Source of the DNA: Platanthera guangdongensis
Lineage: Eukaryota > Streptophyta > Magnoliopsida > Asparagales > Orchidaceae
Length of the DNA stretch: 64,000 nt
Direction of reading: 5' to 3'
Assembly (NCBI GenBank): GCA_039583875.1
Contig: CM077160.1
Coordinates: forward strand, 116,857,895 to 116,921,894
This document shows positions 30,984 through 42,070 of this stretch, one piece after another; position 1 is the stretch's first letter; the number at the start of each line of letters is the position of its first letter. Below the pieces are notes generated by a model. That model worked only from the letters and a program-made list of their open reading frames with translations. It was not told the origin of the DNA and did not search any database. A program made the position numbers and the translations under genes.

Positions 30984-33026
30984 ATGGGTTCCACTGAAAA
31001 TCACAAGGAATTGGGGTCCATGAAGCTACCTATATGTAGGAAAGAAATCTTTGGGATCTGGAAGGAAAGGGTAAGGCTGTTTATGGAAGCCTCAGACCCT
31101 AGGATTTATATCACAGTAAAGGAAGGGCCATATGTGCCCATGAAGGTGTCAGTCCTAGATGCTAATCAGAGAACACCAAAGGATTTCTCTGAAATGACAA
31201 AGGATGAAATAGTTCTAGCCACTATGGATAAGAGGGCTCAGAACATCATAGTTAGTGCCATAGATGATGCAACTTTTCAGAATCTGATACACTGTAAGAC
31301 AGTCAAAGAGATGTGGGATACTCTTATTGTGTATATGGAAGGTTCTGAAGAAGTTAGGCAAGACAAAAAATCCTTGCTAAATCAAGAGTATGAAAGTTTT
31401 AGACAAGGAAAGGGTGATAGCATAACTGAGTGCTATAAGAAGTTCTACAGGATTGTGAATGAACTCATGTCCTATGACAGAGAGTTCACTAATTATGAAC
31501 TCAATGACAAGTTTCTAAGGTCCCTAACAAAAGATTGGGACAGCAAGATCTGTGCCATTAGAGAAATGGCTAAGTTGGCGGAAATTCCTCCACCTACACT
31601 GTTTGACAAACTGTTGTCTTATGAAATGCAGTTGACAGTGAGGAAACAAGAGGAGAAATCCACAAGAAATGAACACAAGGAAAGGACAGTGGCCTTTAAA
31701 TCAGAAGCCCCCAGAAAGTACAGAGGTAAGTCACCTACTCCACCTCCAAAGGTTGCTGAATCTGAGTCAGATGAGTCAGTCAACACAAAATCTGAAAGCA
31801 GTGAAAGTGATGAGGACTTTGCTGCTTTCACAAGACATTTTCAGAAATTCTTAAAGAAGAAACAGTGGAGGTCAAGGCCATCTACTTCACAGGGAAAGGA
31901 AGACTCTTATCAGAAAAAGAAGTCTTCAAAGAAAGACAAGAAAAAGTCAAAGTCTAGCAAAGCTACACTATCAAAAATTGTGTGCTATTGCTGTAATAGA
32001 CAAGGTCATGTGATAGCAGATTGTCCAGAGAAGAGGAAGGAGTCTAGTGACAAGAAAAAGACTCTATATAAGGGCAAGAAGGAGAAGTCTTTTGTTGTCA
32101 AAAAGGACAAGACCCTGTCAGATATCTCTTCTTCAGAAACTGAGTCAGATGCTGAGGCATATATAGGGCTGTTTGCTGAGGAAGAAGAAGAAGAGTTCAT
32201 GCAGATTATGAATTCTATATATGAACAAGAAGACTGTCAATGCCAAGGACTGATGGCATTGACTGAAAATGACAAAATCCTGGAGCAGCCAGGACCTAGT
32301 AAGGTACAAAGTTCAACTTTAAGTTCAGTTTCTTGTGCCAGTACAGAATCAGATTCATCCTCATCAAATGATGAGAGTGCATCTGAGTCTGAAGAAGATA
32401 TTCATCAGCTGATAGATGAATACAAAGTACTGTTGCAAGCTTACAAGAAGAGCAAGTCCCTAGCCAAAAGTCAGGCAAAGGAAATTGCAAATCTCAAAGC
32501 TGCAACAACAGATTTTGAGAAGTCATTTGATCAAAAGCTTAATGAGATAGCCAGATTGAAGTACATAACTGTGATTCAAATGAGAACTATATCATTTAAG
32601 AATGATCAAATCAAGAGTCTGGAGATTAATCTTCAGAAGGAGAAGGACTTAGTTGCTAGGTTTTCTAAACCAAAGTCTGTTTTACCCATAATTGATGAAT
32701 TTGTTCATCACAAAGGTAAAGCTGGACTGGGATTTACAAGACCTGCAAGGACTGTTCAGTCCAAGTCTATGTCCAAGGGCAAAGCCCCAACTCTCAACAA
32801 GTCTGTTGTAGATAAAACAACAAAGACAGTACCTAAGCAAAGGTACAATAAGTTTGAGTGTTGGTGCTGTGGCAAGGTAGGCCACTATGTAATAGACTGT
32901 TGGCACAATGCTAGTGCCAAAGTGAGTAGCAAACTGCATGTTAGAAAACCAGCAGGTGGCCTTGTCAGGATGCAAACTAACAAGTACCAAGGACCCAAGA
33001 ATTCTTTGGGTTCTAAGGTTCATTAA
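30984..33026 (+). CDS. gag: gag of SIRE-type element D (680 codons)
   Basis: ATG at 30984, 93 bp after the primer site. The N-terminal half is a copia gag (IWKERVRLFMEASDPRI; VKEMWDTLIVYMEGSEEVRQ; QEYESFRQGKGDSITECYKK). Two zinc knuckles follow: CYCCNRQGHVIADC near residue 333 and CWCCGKVGHYVIDC near residue 626, with Ser/Glu/Lys-rich and coiled-coil sequence between (ANLKAATTDFEKSFDQKLNE). Such length is typical of SIRE gag, which packages the RNA. The ORF ends SLGSKVH-TAA at 33024. A second in-frame TAG follows at 33036-33038, then the pol frame. Whether the TAA is a mutation or a read-through signal cannot be told here. Confidence 0.93.
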   Translation: MGSTENHKELGSMKLPICRKEIFGIWKERVRLFMEASDPRIYITVKEGPYVPMKVSVLDANQRTPKDFSEMTKDEIVLATMDKRAQNIIVSAIDDATFQNLIHCKTVKEMWDTLIVYMEGSEEVRQDKKSLLNQEYESFRQGKGDSITECYKKFYRIVNELMSYDREFTNYELNDKFLRSLTKDWDSKICAIREMAKLAEIPPPTLFDKLLSYEMQLTVRKQEEKSTRNEHKERTVAFKSEAPRKYRGKSPTPPPKVAESESDESVNTKSESSESDEDFAAFTRHFQKFLKKKQWRSRPSTSQGKEDSYQKKKSSKKDKKKSKSSKATLSKIVCYCCNRQGHVIADCPEKRKESSDKKKTLYKGKKEKSFVVKKDKTLSDISSSETESDAEAYIGLFAEEEEEEFMQIMNSIYEQEDCQCQGLMALTENDKILEQPGPSKVQSSTLSSVSCASTESDSSSSNDESASESEEDIHQLIDEYKVLLQAYKKSKSLAKSQAKEIANLKAATTDFEKSFDQKLNEIARLKYITVIQMRTISFKNDQIKSLEINLQKEKDLVARFSKPKSVLPIIDEFVHHKGKAGLGFTRPARTVQSKSMSKGKAPTLNKSVVDKTTKTVPKQRYNKFECWCCGKVGHYVIDCWHNASAKVSSKLHVRKPAGGLVRMQTNKYQGPKNSLGSKVH

Positions 33027-33038
33027 TCTGTTTTGTAG

Positions 33039-36000
33039 GTGAGTCCAAGTGGCCATGTCCCAATATGGTACTTGGACAGTGGATGTTCCAGACATATGAC
33101 TGGAACAAGGGAATTGCTAAAGGACTACTCTCCAATCAAAGATGGTCCTAAAGTCACCTTTGGTGGTTCTGAAAAAGGAATCATCAAAGGGTTTGGTAAC
33201 ATTTCTAGTAACTTAGTTACCATTACTCAAGAGGCTTATGTTAAAGGTTTGAAACATAACCTAATTAGTATAAGTCAATTAAGTGATGTAGGATATGACA
33301 TCTCATTTGTTAAGGATGGTTGTCATATCAAGAGGTCAAATGATCAAGAGATCATTTTGACTGGCTCTAGAAAGAGGAATGTCTACTGCCTAGACATTAT
33401 GTGTGAGACCAATGGTTCTCAAGTGTGTCTTGTAGCTGATGAGAAAGTCTCTCATTGTGTCAAATGGCATAAGAGGCTAGCCCATCTTAATTACAAGACA
33501 ATTGGCAAACTCTTTAGTAAAGAGTTAGTGAGGAATGGTCCTCAAGTTAAGTGTGTTAAAGATGGTATTTGCTCAGCTTGTCAAAAGGGCAAGCAAACTA
33601 GATCCATCTTTAGAAGCATAGAAAACAAAGATGCTGTGAGGTGTTTATACCTCTTGCATATGGATCTCTTTGGTCCAATGCCAGTTCACAGCCTAGGGAG
33701 GAAGGTCTATACCTTTGTAGTTGTAGATGGCTACTCAAGGTTTTCCTGGGTGTTCTTCTTAAGACAGAAATCTGAAACACCTAATGTCTTCTATGGCTTT
33801 GTCAAGCAAATTCAGAATGAACTAAACAGTACAGTGGTCAAGATTAGAAGTGACCATGGTACTGAATTTCAGTCTGAGAGTATGGCAAAACTATGTGAAG
33901 ACTTTGAGATATTTCAAGAGTTTTCTTCACCTAGAACACCTCAGCAAAATGGCATTGCTGAGAGGAAGAATAGAACCTTGATTGAGACAGGTAGAACCCT
34001 ATTAAGTGATACATCACTACCAGAATATTTCTGGGCTGAAGCAGTTAATACTGCATGTCATGTTATTAATAGGGCTACCATTACTAAAGGCCTCAACAAG
34101 ACCCCTTATGAGGTTGTGAAAGGCAGGAAACCAAACCTATCCTACTTCAGGATCTTTGGTTGCAAATGCTTCATACTTAACAATGAAAAGTCTTACTTGA
34201 CTAAGTTTGCTGTCAAGTCCCAAGAGGGAATTTTTGTTGGGTACAACAACAATAGTAAGGCTTATAGAGTCTACAACTTGTCTACTCAAGTTGTAGAAGA
34301 GACTGTACATGTAGTATTTGATGAAACTAGGCTTATTAACAATGAGTTGTCTAGTATTGTATGCAGCCCCACAGGTTTAACAAAGAAGTTGGACAAGCTT
34401 ACTATAGAAGAAGAACCTGCTGCAAGACAGCAAGTAGAAGATAGTGGCTGCTGTCCAGGGGGAGTACTACATGTACCTAGTACAAAAGAAGTACAAGGAG
34501 TGCAGCAAGATGAAGGAACTGAAGAGGTTCAACCAGAAGTCAGGATGCCTCTAGCCAATAGTCATCTTAGAGATCATCCAGTAGAGCAGATTATTGGAGA
34601 TCCAAGACAAGGGGTACAAACAAGGAGCAGAAACCTGAATGCAATAATCTACTCCAGTTTCCTATCCCAAGTTGAACCTAAGAAGTTTGAAGAAGCCATT
34701 CTAGATCCACAATGGACTGAAGCAATGCAAGAAGAGCTGAATCAGTTCAAGAGGTACAAGGTCTGGGAACTTGTTCCTAAACCTAAAGACCACAATATAA
34801 TTGGAACCAAGTGGATCTATAGGAACAAGATGGATGAACAAGGAGTCATCATTAAGAACAAAGCAAGATTGGTTGCTAAAGGATATAGGCAGGAAGAAGG
34901 TATTGATTTTGATCAAACCTTTGCTCCAGTAGCCAGACTGGAAGCCATAAGAATGTTCCTGGCCTATGCAACCTATCAAGGATTCAAAGTTTACCAAATG
35001 AATGTCAAGTCAGCATTTCTAAATGGTAATCTTAAAGAAGAAGTCTATGTGGAACAGCCCTCAGGTTTTGTTGATTCAACTCTACCTAATCATGTCTATA
35101 GACTTAGGAAAGCTTTATATGGGTTAAAGCAAGCCCCTAGGGCTTGGTATGAAACCCTATCTAGTTTTCTCATTGAGAACAAGTTCTCAAGGGGGAAAAT
35201 AGATAAGACTCTATTCCTTAGGGAATCTAGAGGCAAAGTAATACTAGTCCAAATATATGTAGATGACATTATATTTGAGTCTACTGAAAGTAGTCTTTGC
35301 AAAAAGTTTGCAAAACTAATGCAAAGTCAATTTGAGATGAGTAGTATGTGAGAGCTAAAGTTCTTCTTGGGTCTCCAAGTAAGACAGACTGAGAGTGGTT
35401 TATCCATATGCCAGTCCAAGTTCACCCAAGAACTCATAAGGAAGTATGGTATGGATTCATCCAGCACCATGAAGACTCCTATGGGGTCAAGTATGTCTCT
35501 TAGCAAGGATGATGCAGGGAAACCTGTAGATGAAACCTCGTATAGAGGGGTAGTTGACTCCCTATTATACTTGACTGCAAGTAGACCAGATATCATGTAT
35601 GCTACATGTGTCTGTGCAAGGTATCAAGCCTGCCCTAAAGAGTCTCATTTGACAGCAGTCAAAAGAATATTGAGATATCTAAAGGGCACTCCTTATCTAG
35701 GCCTCTGGTACCCTAGGAATGGGGATTTTGATCTAACAGGTTATTCAGATGCAGACTTTGCAGGATGCAAAGAAGATAGAAAAAACACTACTGGAACCTG
35801 TCAATTCCTAGGTGGGAGACTAATTTCATGGAGTATCAAAAAGCAAACAAGTGTGGCTATCTCCACTGCAGAGTCAGAATATGTGGCTGCAGGAAGTTGC
35901 TGTGCTCAACTTCTGTGGATACAACATCAGCTTGAGGACTATGGATTTCAGGTAAGTAGAACTCCACTCTTCTGTGATTCTACAAGTGCTATTTCAATTG

Positions 36001-36200
36001 CACATAATCCTGTTTCCCATAGTAGAACTAAACATATTGAGATAAAATATCATTTTCTTAGGGAGCATGTAGAGAAAAAAGATATTTTACTAGAATATGT
36101 TAAAATAGATAATCAATTAGCTGATATGTATACTAAGCCCCTAGAAGAAACTAAGTTCAATAGGTTTAAGATTGAACTAGGAATGATAAACTTAGAGTAA
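33039..36200 (+). pseudogene. pol of element D: protease, integrase, RT, RNase H, one internal stop
   Basis: Same frame as gag. Protease site [13 protein letters not shown] near 33066. Integrase zinc part ([21 protein letters not shown]) and core ([31 protein letters not shown]). RT starts near 34700 ([20 protein letters not shown]), with [28 protein letters not shown] and active site YVDDIIF near 35258. A TGA at 35349-35351 interrupts just before ELKFFLGLQVRQ. RNase H follows (YSDADFAGCKEDRKNTTG; ISTAESEYVAAGSC; CDSTSAISIAHNPV; HIEIKYHFLRE), ending at TAA 36198-36200. Apart from that TGA all expected domains are present and undamaged. Confidence 0.93.
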
Positions 36201-36224
36201 GTTTATAGTATTGGAAATTGGCTA

Positions 36225-36690
36225 AGTAAAAAGGTGTCGACACACAGAGATATCTGTGTCGACACAGAAAATTGGTGTCGACACTTCAGGGAAAAGGTGT
36301 CGACACATCTAGGAAGTTGTTGTCGACACTTCAGAATATTAGTGCCGACACATGACAAGTAGGTGTCGACACATCCAAAGTGGTGTCGACACTTAGTTTT
36401 TACTCAGAATTCTATAAGTAAAGTCTCGACTATGTGTCGAGTTAAGTAGTGTCGACACATAAACAAGTGTCGACACATATATATGTTGACTAAAACTTGT
36501 GTCGACACATATGTGTCGAGACATTATAAGTCTGTGTCGACACTTATCGCCAGTGTCGACACAATTCAAGTTAGCTGCCCGCCTTTTCATCTTCAAACAT
36601 AGAAAGGTATAAATAGGGTTTTGCTTTAGTCTGTCGACACGCTTTCAAAAGTTTCGAGACCAAAACTTGTGTGTCGACACCTCTCTTCTC
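36225..36690. repeat. GTGTCGACAC array between pol and the third ORF of element D
   Basis: About 12 perfect copies of GTGTCGACAC and several variants (TTGTCGACAC, GTGCCGACAC, GTGTCGAGAC) in 0.47 kb. Most continue with ACACAT or ACACTT. The flanking bases differ from the LTR array, so it is not a simple LTR fragment. A TATAAATA lies inside it at about 36609-36616, some 100 bp before the third ORF. Confidence 0.9.
36609..36616 (+). promoter_or_regulatory. Candidate TATA box upstream of the third ORF
   Basis: GGTATAAATAGGG within the palindrome array, about 100 bp before the ATG at 36715. It could drive a separate mRNA for the third ORF; this is inference from position only. Confidence 0.45.
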
Positions 36691-36714
36691 TCCAGTCAAA
36701 TTCTTCAAACCCTA

Positions 36715-39537
36715 ATGGCGCCAAAGCTTGAGGAGAATGCCAACGAAGGATACGAACTGGTGCGCGACGCATTTGGGGATGCTGACCAGGAAATCAAGAA
36801 CGTGATGACCCTAGTTGCAGACTCGGGATTAGAATTTCTGGTTTCTGAGCCTACAAAGATCTGGAAAAAGGAAGTCTTGGAATTCCTAAATGGAGCTAAG
36901 ATAGACGAAACTGGATTCAAGATCAAATCCAGGGTTCATGGTGAGAAGGTGAAGGTTTCACCTAAGAGCTTGAGGAAGATTCTACAGCTACCAAGAACTA
37001 AGGAAGAGGATGAAGTAACTGCTTCTAAGACAAGAGAAGCATTGACATGGTGTGGTCTAGATTCTAAGATGAAGATTGGTTCAGTTTTCAATAGAAAAGA
37101 CATGAACAGCCAAGGAAAATTCATGTCTGAGATTGTTGGAAAAGTAATAGTATGCAAACCTGGAGGGCATGATAGAGTATCAGCCCATATGTTCAGTATA
37201 ATGACAAGGATCATCTTCACTTTGAAAACAGATTGGTCTGTTATCATCTTTGAAAAGATAAAGTAAAGCTTGAAGAAGCCCAATCTGGGCAGGATCATAA
37301 GTCTATACCTAGCTGGTACCATACCAGAGGTTATGCAACAAGCTGCTGGAAGCAAAATCAACCACATGAGAAAAATGGATATGAGAATTTTCTCCAGATG
37401 GGACAGGGTGTTGTCTAAAGAGATGCCAACCCCTGAGAAGATAGTTCCTGAGAAAGTATCACCTCCAAAGAAGAAGAGGAAAACTGCTCCAGTGGCTCAA
37501 GTTCCATCAAGCAGCTCTGATAGTGAGGAACAAGTGGTCTTCACACCTGATGAAGAAGACACAGGAACTGCTGTGAAGTCTCCAGCACAACAAGTAAATG
37601 CTGAAATCCAGGGGGAGATACCTCATGCTAGCCCCATACACAAGGATCACATCCAGGGGGAGTCTCTAGTTGTAGAAGAACCAACTACACGAGAAAGTGA
37701 ACAAGAAATCAACACAATACTAGAGGTAATCACTGAACTAAATGCTTTAGATTTTCATATAGAGGATACTGATTTGTCTGATGTTCATCAGCAAACTCAG
37801 CTGGATAGCCAAGTCCCAGATGTTGTCATGGAAGACACATCTGTTGAAGTTGTAGTTACTGATCCAGTGGTTGAAGAGCCAAGACTTTCTTCAGCTCATT
37901 CTCCACAAGAGTATACCATGGAAGATTTATTTCTAAATCTGGATCAACAAGACTTTGACAAGGACAATGTTGCTGCTGAAGAGGAGAATGCTCCAATTGA
38001 GGGGCAGCCAGTAGTTCATGTTGCAGAACCTGAGAAGGCCCCAGATGTGCAGAAGGAGTTACCCCCAAGCCCTAAGGAGAGGGTAGAAATTGCTAGCTCC
38101 TCAGCTTCTGAAGATGAGGAGACAGCAAGAGCTAAGAAAAAGAAGATTTATGTATTCAAGAGAAGAAGTCAGAGTTATAAGAAGACCTTACAATCTATTG
38201 CACAACAGCCTATATCACAGCCAGCTCCAACTGTTGATTATAGTGCTTTAATGGTTGCAATGCAAATTAAACTTGATGAGCAAAGGCAGGCCATAGAGAA
38301 GTATGTGGATGAAGGGCAGAAGTCTCTCCAATTTGATCTAGCCCAGGACATAAAATCTATCAGGTTTGAAATGAACCAAAATAAAAAGGAGATGACTGAA
38401 TGTTTCCACAAGGGTGGAAATGCAGTGGTGTACTTGGCTACACACCAGGAGAAGATAAAAGCACAAGTGGATGACATGGCTGTGAAGCAAGGTTATGTAC
38501 TTGAAAATCAACTAAGGATGAATGACAATCTGACAGCATCTCATAATGCAATTATCACAGAATTAAAGAACATAGGTGCTGGACCTTCTACTTCTACTGC
38601 TATTGCTAAATCAGATTTTCACAAAGCACTGCAAGAGAGCATAACTGCTGTTAAGAATGCTATACTCGACTCTGAGAAGATCATCACTGACAAACTCCAA
38701 AGGCTCAAACCTTTCTACAGAGATGGAGTTAATTATTTAAATGCCCAAATTCGATTTCAGAAAGATGACTTAAGGGATCACATGGAAAGAGAAGTCATAA
38801 AGGGGGAGAGGGTTTTAGTCAAAGCCAGCTATGATCATGCCAAGTGGATATCAAATTCTATCAGAGCAACTCTTGGATATCCTCCTCTTTGTGATGATGA
38901 TAATGTTGCTGAATCTGGAATTCATCCTGCATATCTAGGAGGGGAGCAACCTGAAGTGGCTCAAGTTATCTACCCTCCTCCAGATTTTGACATAATTCAT
39001 GCTGACATACAGTCCATGTATAGCCCACCTAGGGGTAAGGATAATGTCATTCTTGAGAAAGTTGTTCAGCCAATATCTGAAGCTATGCAAGAGGCACTGC
39101 AGAAAGAAGAAGAGACAAGATTGTCTAAGAAGAGGTTTAGGGAACAAGCTGAACAAAGACCAGACTTTGAGCAGTGGAGCCCTACCTCAAGGAATATTAT
39201 TTTGACTGCCTGGAAAGCTGCCAAAGATAACATTCAAGACAGGAATAAGTGGTTTTCTGAAACTGAATGGAGAAAACATGAGTCAAGGCAGGAGACCATA
39301 GTTCAATATAGAAGGAAGGCCAAGATGGGAAAGCTACCTCCTACTGTTCTGGAGCCTAGCAAGTACTTTCCCAAGCCTTATCATTATTTTGAGAGACAAA
39401 AGATTAAGGCTGAGGAACTTAAGAAGAAAGATCTGAAAGGCAAGAATCCTACTGATGCTGAAATTGCTGAAGCTCCTGTTCAAGCCAGAGTTCAAGCTGG
39501 AAAAGGAATAGTCATTAAGGAGGCTGAACAAAAATAG
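36715..39537 (+). pseudogene. Third (env-like position) ORF of SIRE element D, one in-frame stop
   Basis: ATG at 36715 (MAPKLEENANEG). The frame is open to 39537 except for one TAA at 37264-37266 (..IIFEKIK*SLKKPNLGR). The N-terminal part resembles a conserved plant transposon-protein domain (FKIKSRVHGEKVKVSPKSL; ALTWCGLD; AHMFSIMTRII; ISLYLAGTIPEVM). Then comes a basic motif PPKKKRKTAP, a long acidic Glu/Asp-rich middle, and a C-terminal half with coiled-coil features (LDEQRQAIEKYVDEGQKSLQ; KALQESITAVKNAI; KKEELKAEE-like Lys/Glu tail). Elements of this group are called env-like for the ORF at this place, but I see no clear signal peptide or membrane span. The KKKRK motif suggests nuclear targeting instead. 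Real role unknown. Confidence 0.8.
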
Positions 39538-39828
39538 CTTAGAAAATTTCTTAAGTTTACTATGTATTCTTTTGATATAAAACATTCTGTAAACTTTAGA
39601 ATTTTGTATATGACAAAGTGTTGGAACAATGTTTTGTGTGATAAATTTGTTGTGTAATAAATTTGTTTCATAATTGTTCTGTGATGATGTCTATGTATAC
39701 ATGTGTGATTGATACATGTTTATGTTTACCCTGCTATATATAATCCTGCTTTACATCATTTTGTAATTTAATTATGAATGGTGTATATCATTGACTAAGG
39801 GTTATGACTTCTCCAAATAGGGGGAGAT
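39538..39828 (+). other. 3' untranslated region and polypurine tract of element D
   Basis: AT-rich, no ORF. It ends in AATAGGGGGAGAT (about 39816-39828), the purine tract that borders the 3' LTR. Confidence 0.85.
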
Positions 39829-41863
39829 TGTTGGGTACATTGGTCTAAATGTACCTGATTTGAAGAAGCCTCACCCAACTCAATGATATACATCAAAATG
39901 TATTTGATGTGTTTTGAGTTTACTTGTGCAGGCTAAGTATTTGCAGGAAAGAAGAAAAAGTTTCTAAGTCCATATGTCGACACCCAGAGGGAAAGTGTCG
40001 ACACTTAAGAAGACTTGTGTCGACACCCAGGCAAGCAGTGTCGACACTTGAAGTCATTGTGTCGACACCAGGGATGCTGAGTCAACACCAGACAGAAAGT
40101 GTCGACACAAGGAGCTGTGTCGACACTCAGTGAAGAAAAGACAGTGAAACTGTGTCGACACTTAGCAGTTGTGTCGACACCCAGAAAAACTGTGTCTACA
40201 TCAGAAAGTGTCGACACTTGGAGGCTGTGTCGACACTCAGCAAAAGTCTGCAGAGACTAAGTACAAGTGTCGACACCCAGAACAATGTGTCGACACTCAA
40301 CAGAAGAGTCAACACTTGAAGCAAGTGTCGACACCCAGAACAATGTGTCGACACTTAGCTGAAGACTCAACACTTGAAGAAAGTGTCGACACAAGGAGCT
40401 GTGTCGACACTTAGCAAAGATTAGCAAAGTTCAAGAATATTCTAAGTACAAGTGTCGACACTAAGAGGATGTGTCGACACTCAGCTGAAGTCTCGACAGA
40501 AGAAAGATGTGTCGACACAAGGAGCTATATCGATACTCAACAAGTATCAACACTAAAGACATATGTCGACACCAAGAAGCAGTGTCGACACTTAACAGTT
40601 TCAACACATGAAGATGTGTCGACACAAAGGAGATGTGTCGACACTTAGAAGAATTCAGCAAAATTCTAAAGTACAAGTACTTGTGTCGACACTCAATTTC
40701 AGTGTCGACACATGAAGAAGAAGTAGTGTCGAGATACAAAATCTACAACACAAGGAGTTGTGTCGACACCTTGTAGACTAGTGTCGACACTTAGACAACT
40801 TGTGTCGACACTTGGTCTATAAGTGTCGACACTTAAAGACAGAAAGTCTCGACACTTAAAGATAGTTACAGAATTTTCAAGAACTGACTGGATGACTTGA
40901 CAGCTGTCATTCCTGCCGGTCTACAGCACCTGTCAGAGTTGTCAGAATTCAGTTATGAACTGGACCAGCCGGTTACCATGAAGAAGGCCTATAAATAGGC
41001 TTATACAGTCTACAGAAACTGTTGTTGGGATTGATGAAGTGGTTCAAGTGATCATTCACAAGAGAAACACACAAGAAGATCTAGCTTTCAAGTGAAGATC
41101 TAAGAAGTTGGAGAGAGAGAGAGCTCCATCCAAGAAATCAGTTGTTGGAACCAGACTGAGAAGAAGGGTTAAGATTTATTCTGAATCTTAAGTAGCAGAG
41201 ATCAAGGATCAACTGCAGAAGGAGTCAATCTTATTGAGTTCTACTTTCAAGAAGCTTTGAAGAAAGCTAAGTCAGATTGATTTCAGCTGAGTTCTTCCAA
41301 GAACTCATCAAGAAACTCACATCTCATCTCTCTATTCTCTGAGTTGTTGAGTATATACTTTTGTATTCATTTTTATCTTGTAGGATCCTTTGGATCTGAG
41401 TCTTGTAAGCCTGTAATTATAAAGGCTGAGGGTAGGAGAGTTTTATCTCTGAGTGTAGGCCTTGGTGGCTGAGTGTAGGCCTTGGTGGCTGAGTGTAGGC
41501 CTTGGTGGCTGAGTGTAGGCCTTTGTGGCTGAGTGTAGGCTTTGTGGAAAAGCTGAGTTGTAGGGCCTTGGGCCTGAGGTGTAGGAGCCTGTTTTGGGTT
41601 CTGAGTTAGTGGATAAGTTTGGCCGAATCTAGTACACTGCTAGATAGGCGAAGGGGGAAAGTGGATGTACCCAAAGCTTGGGGAACCACTATAAATCTCT
41701 GTGTCTACTGTGTGTTTGTGGATTGATGTGATTGGTGAATGTGTGCTGTGATAGATTAGATATAATTCTGTGATATTATCTGTTTGCTGCCTAAAAAGTT
41801 AAAAAGATTCAAGTCACCTATTCACCCCCCCCCCCTCTAGGTGTTTAGGTATTATATCTTTCA
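39829..41863 (+). repeat. 3' LTR of element D
   Basis: TGTTGGGTACATTGG..TATCTTTCA. It carries the GTGTCGACAC array (39973-40860), TATAAATA (40990-40997) and the 20-bp tandem repeat (41449-41547). Most of the differences from the 5' LTR that I noted are G/A or C/T, several at CpG inside the palindromes (TCGACAC to TCAACAC). A run of about 13 C at 41826-41835 is longer than in the 5' LTR. Confidence 0.95.
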
Positions 41864-42070
41864 AGTGGTATCAGAGGGAGGTTTGACTAAAACCCTCTCC
41901 CCCTTTATGACTTCTCTTTCCATGTGATCCCTTAAGTCATCTTTCTGAAATCGAATTTGGGCATTTAAATAATTAACTCCATCTCTGTAGAAAGGTTTGA
42001 GCCTTTGGAGTTTGTCAGTGATGATCTTCTCAGAGTCGAGTATAGCATTCTTAACAGCAGTTATGCTCTC
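41864..42070. repeat. Second primer site plus 189-bp inverted copy of element D ORF3
   Basis: Directly after the 3' LTR comes AG-TGGTATCAGAGGGAGGT (primer site at 41866-41876), as if another internal region began. From 41882 to 42070 the sequence is the exact reverse complement of 38635-38823 in ORF3; I compared all 189 bases and found no mismatch. The end of an element should show a target duplication here instead. Confidence 0.93.

Larger units (their letters stand above)
28853..41863 (+). mobile_element. SIRE-type Ty1/copia element 'D', nearly intact, right end rearranged
   Basis: 13.0 kb. Two LTRs of about 2.03 kb (28853-30878, 39829-41863) look only about 1-2% different by eye, so the insertion is young. 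Between them are the initiator-Met primer site, gag, pol, a palindrome-rich spacer, a third ORF and a purine tract. The long gag with two zinc knuckles, same-frame gag and pol, and a long 3' ORF fit SIRE elements. No target duplication is present: the left flank is CTCCT, but the right LTR is followed by a second primer site and an inverted ORF3 fragment (41864-42070). Each ORF carries one or two in-frame stops. Confidence 0.95.

Noticed and set aside
33027..33041. Splice acceptor TCTGTTTTGTAG|G joining gag to pol in element D
   Set aside because: It looks like an acceptor, but no donor within gag is apparent and gag and pol are already in one frame; more likely mutated coding sequence.
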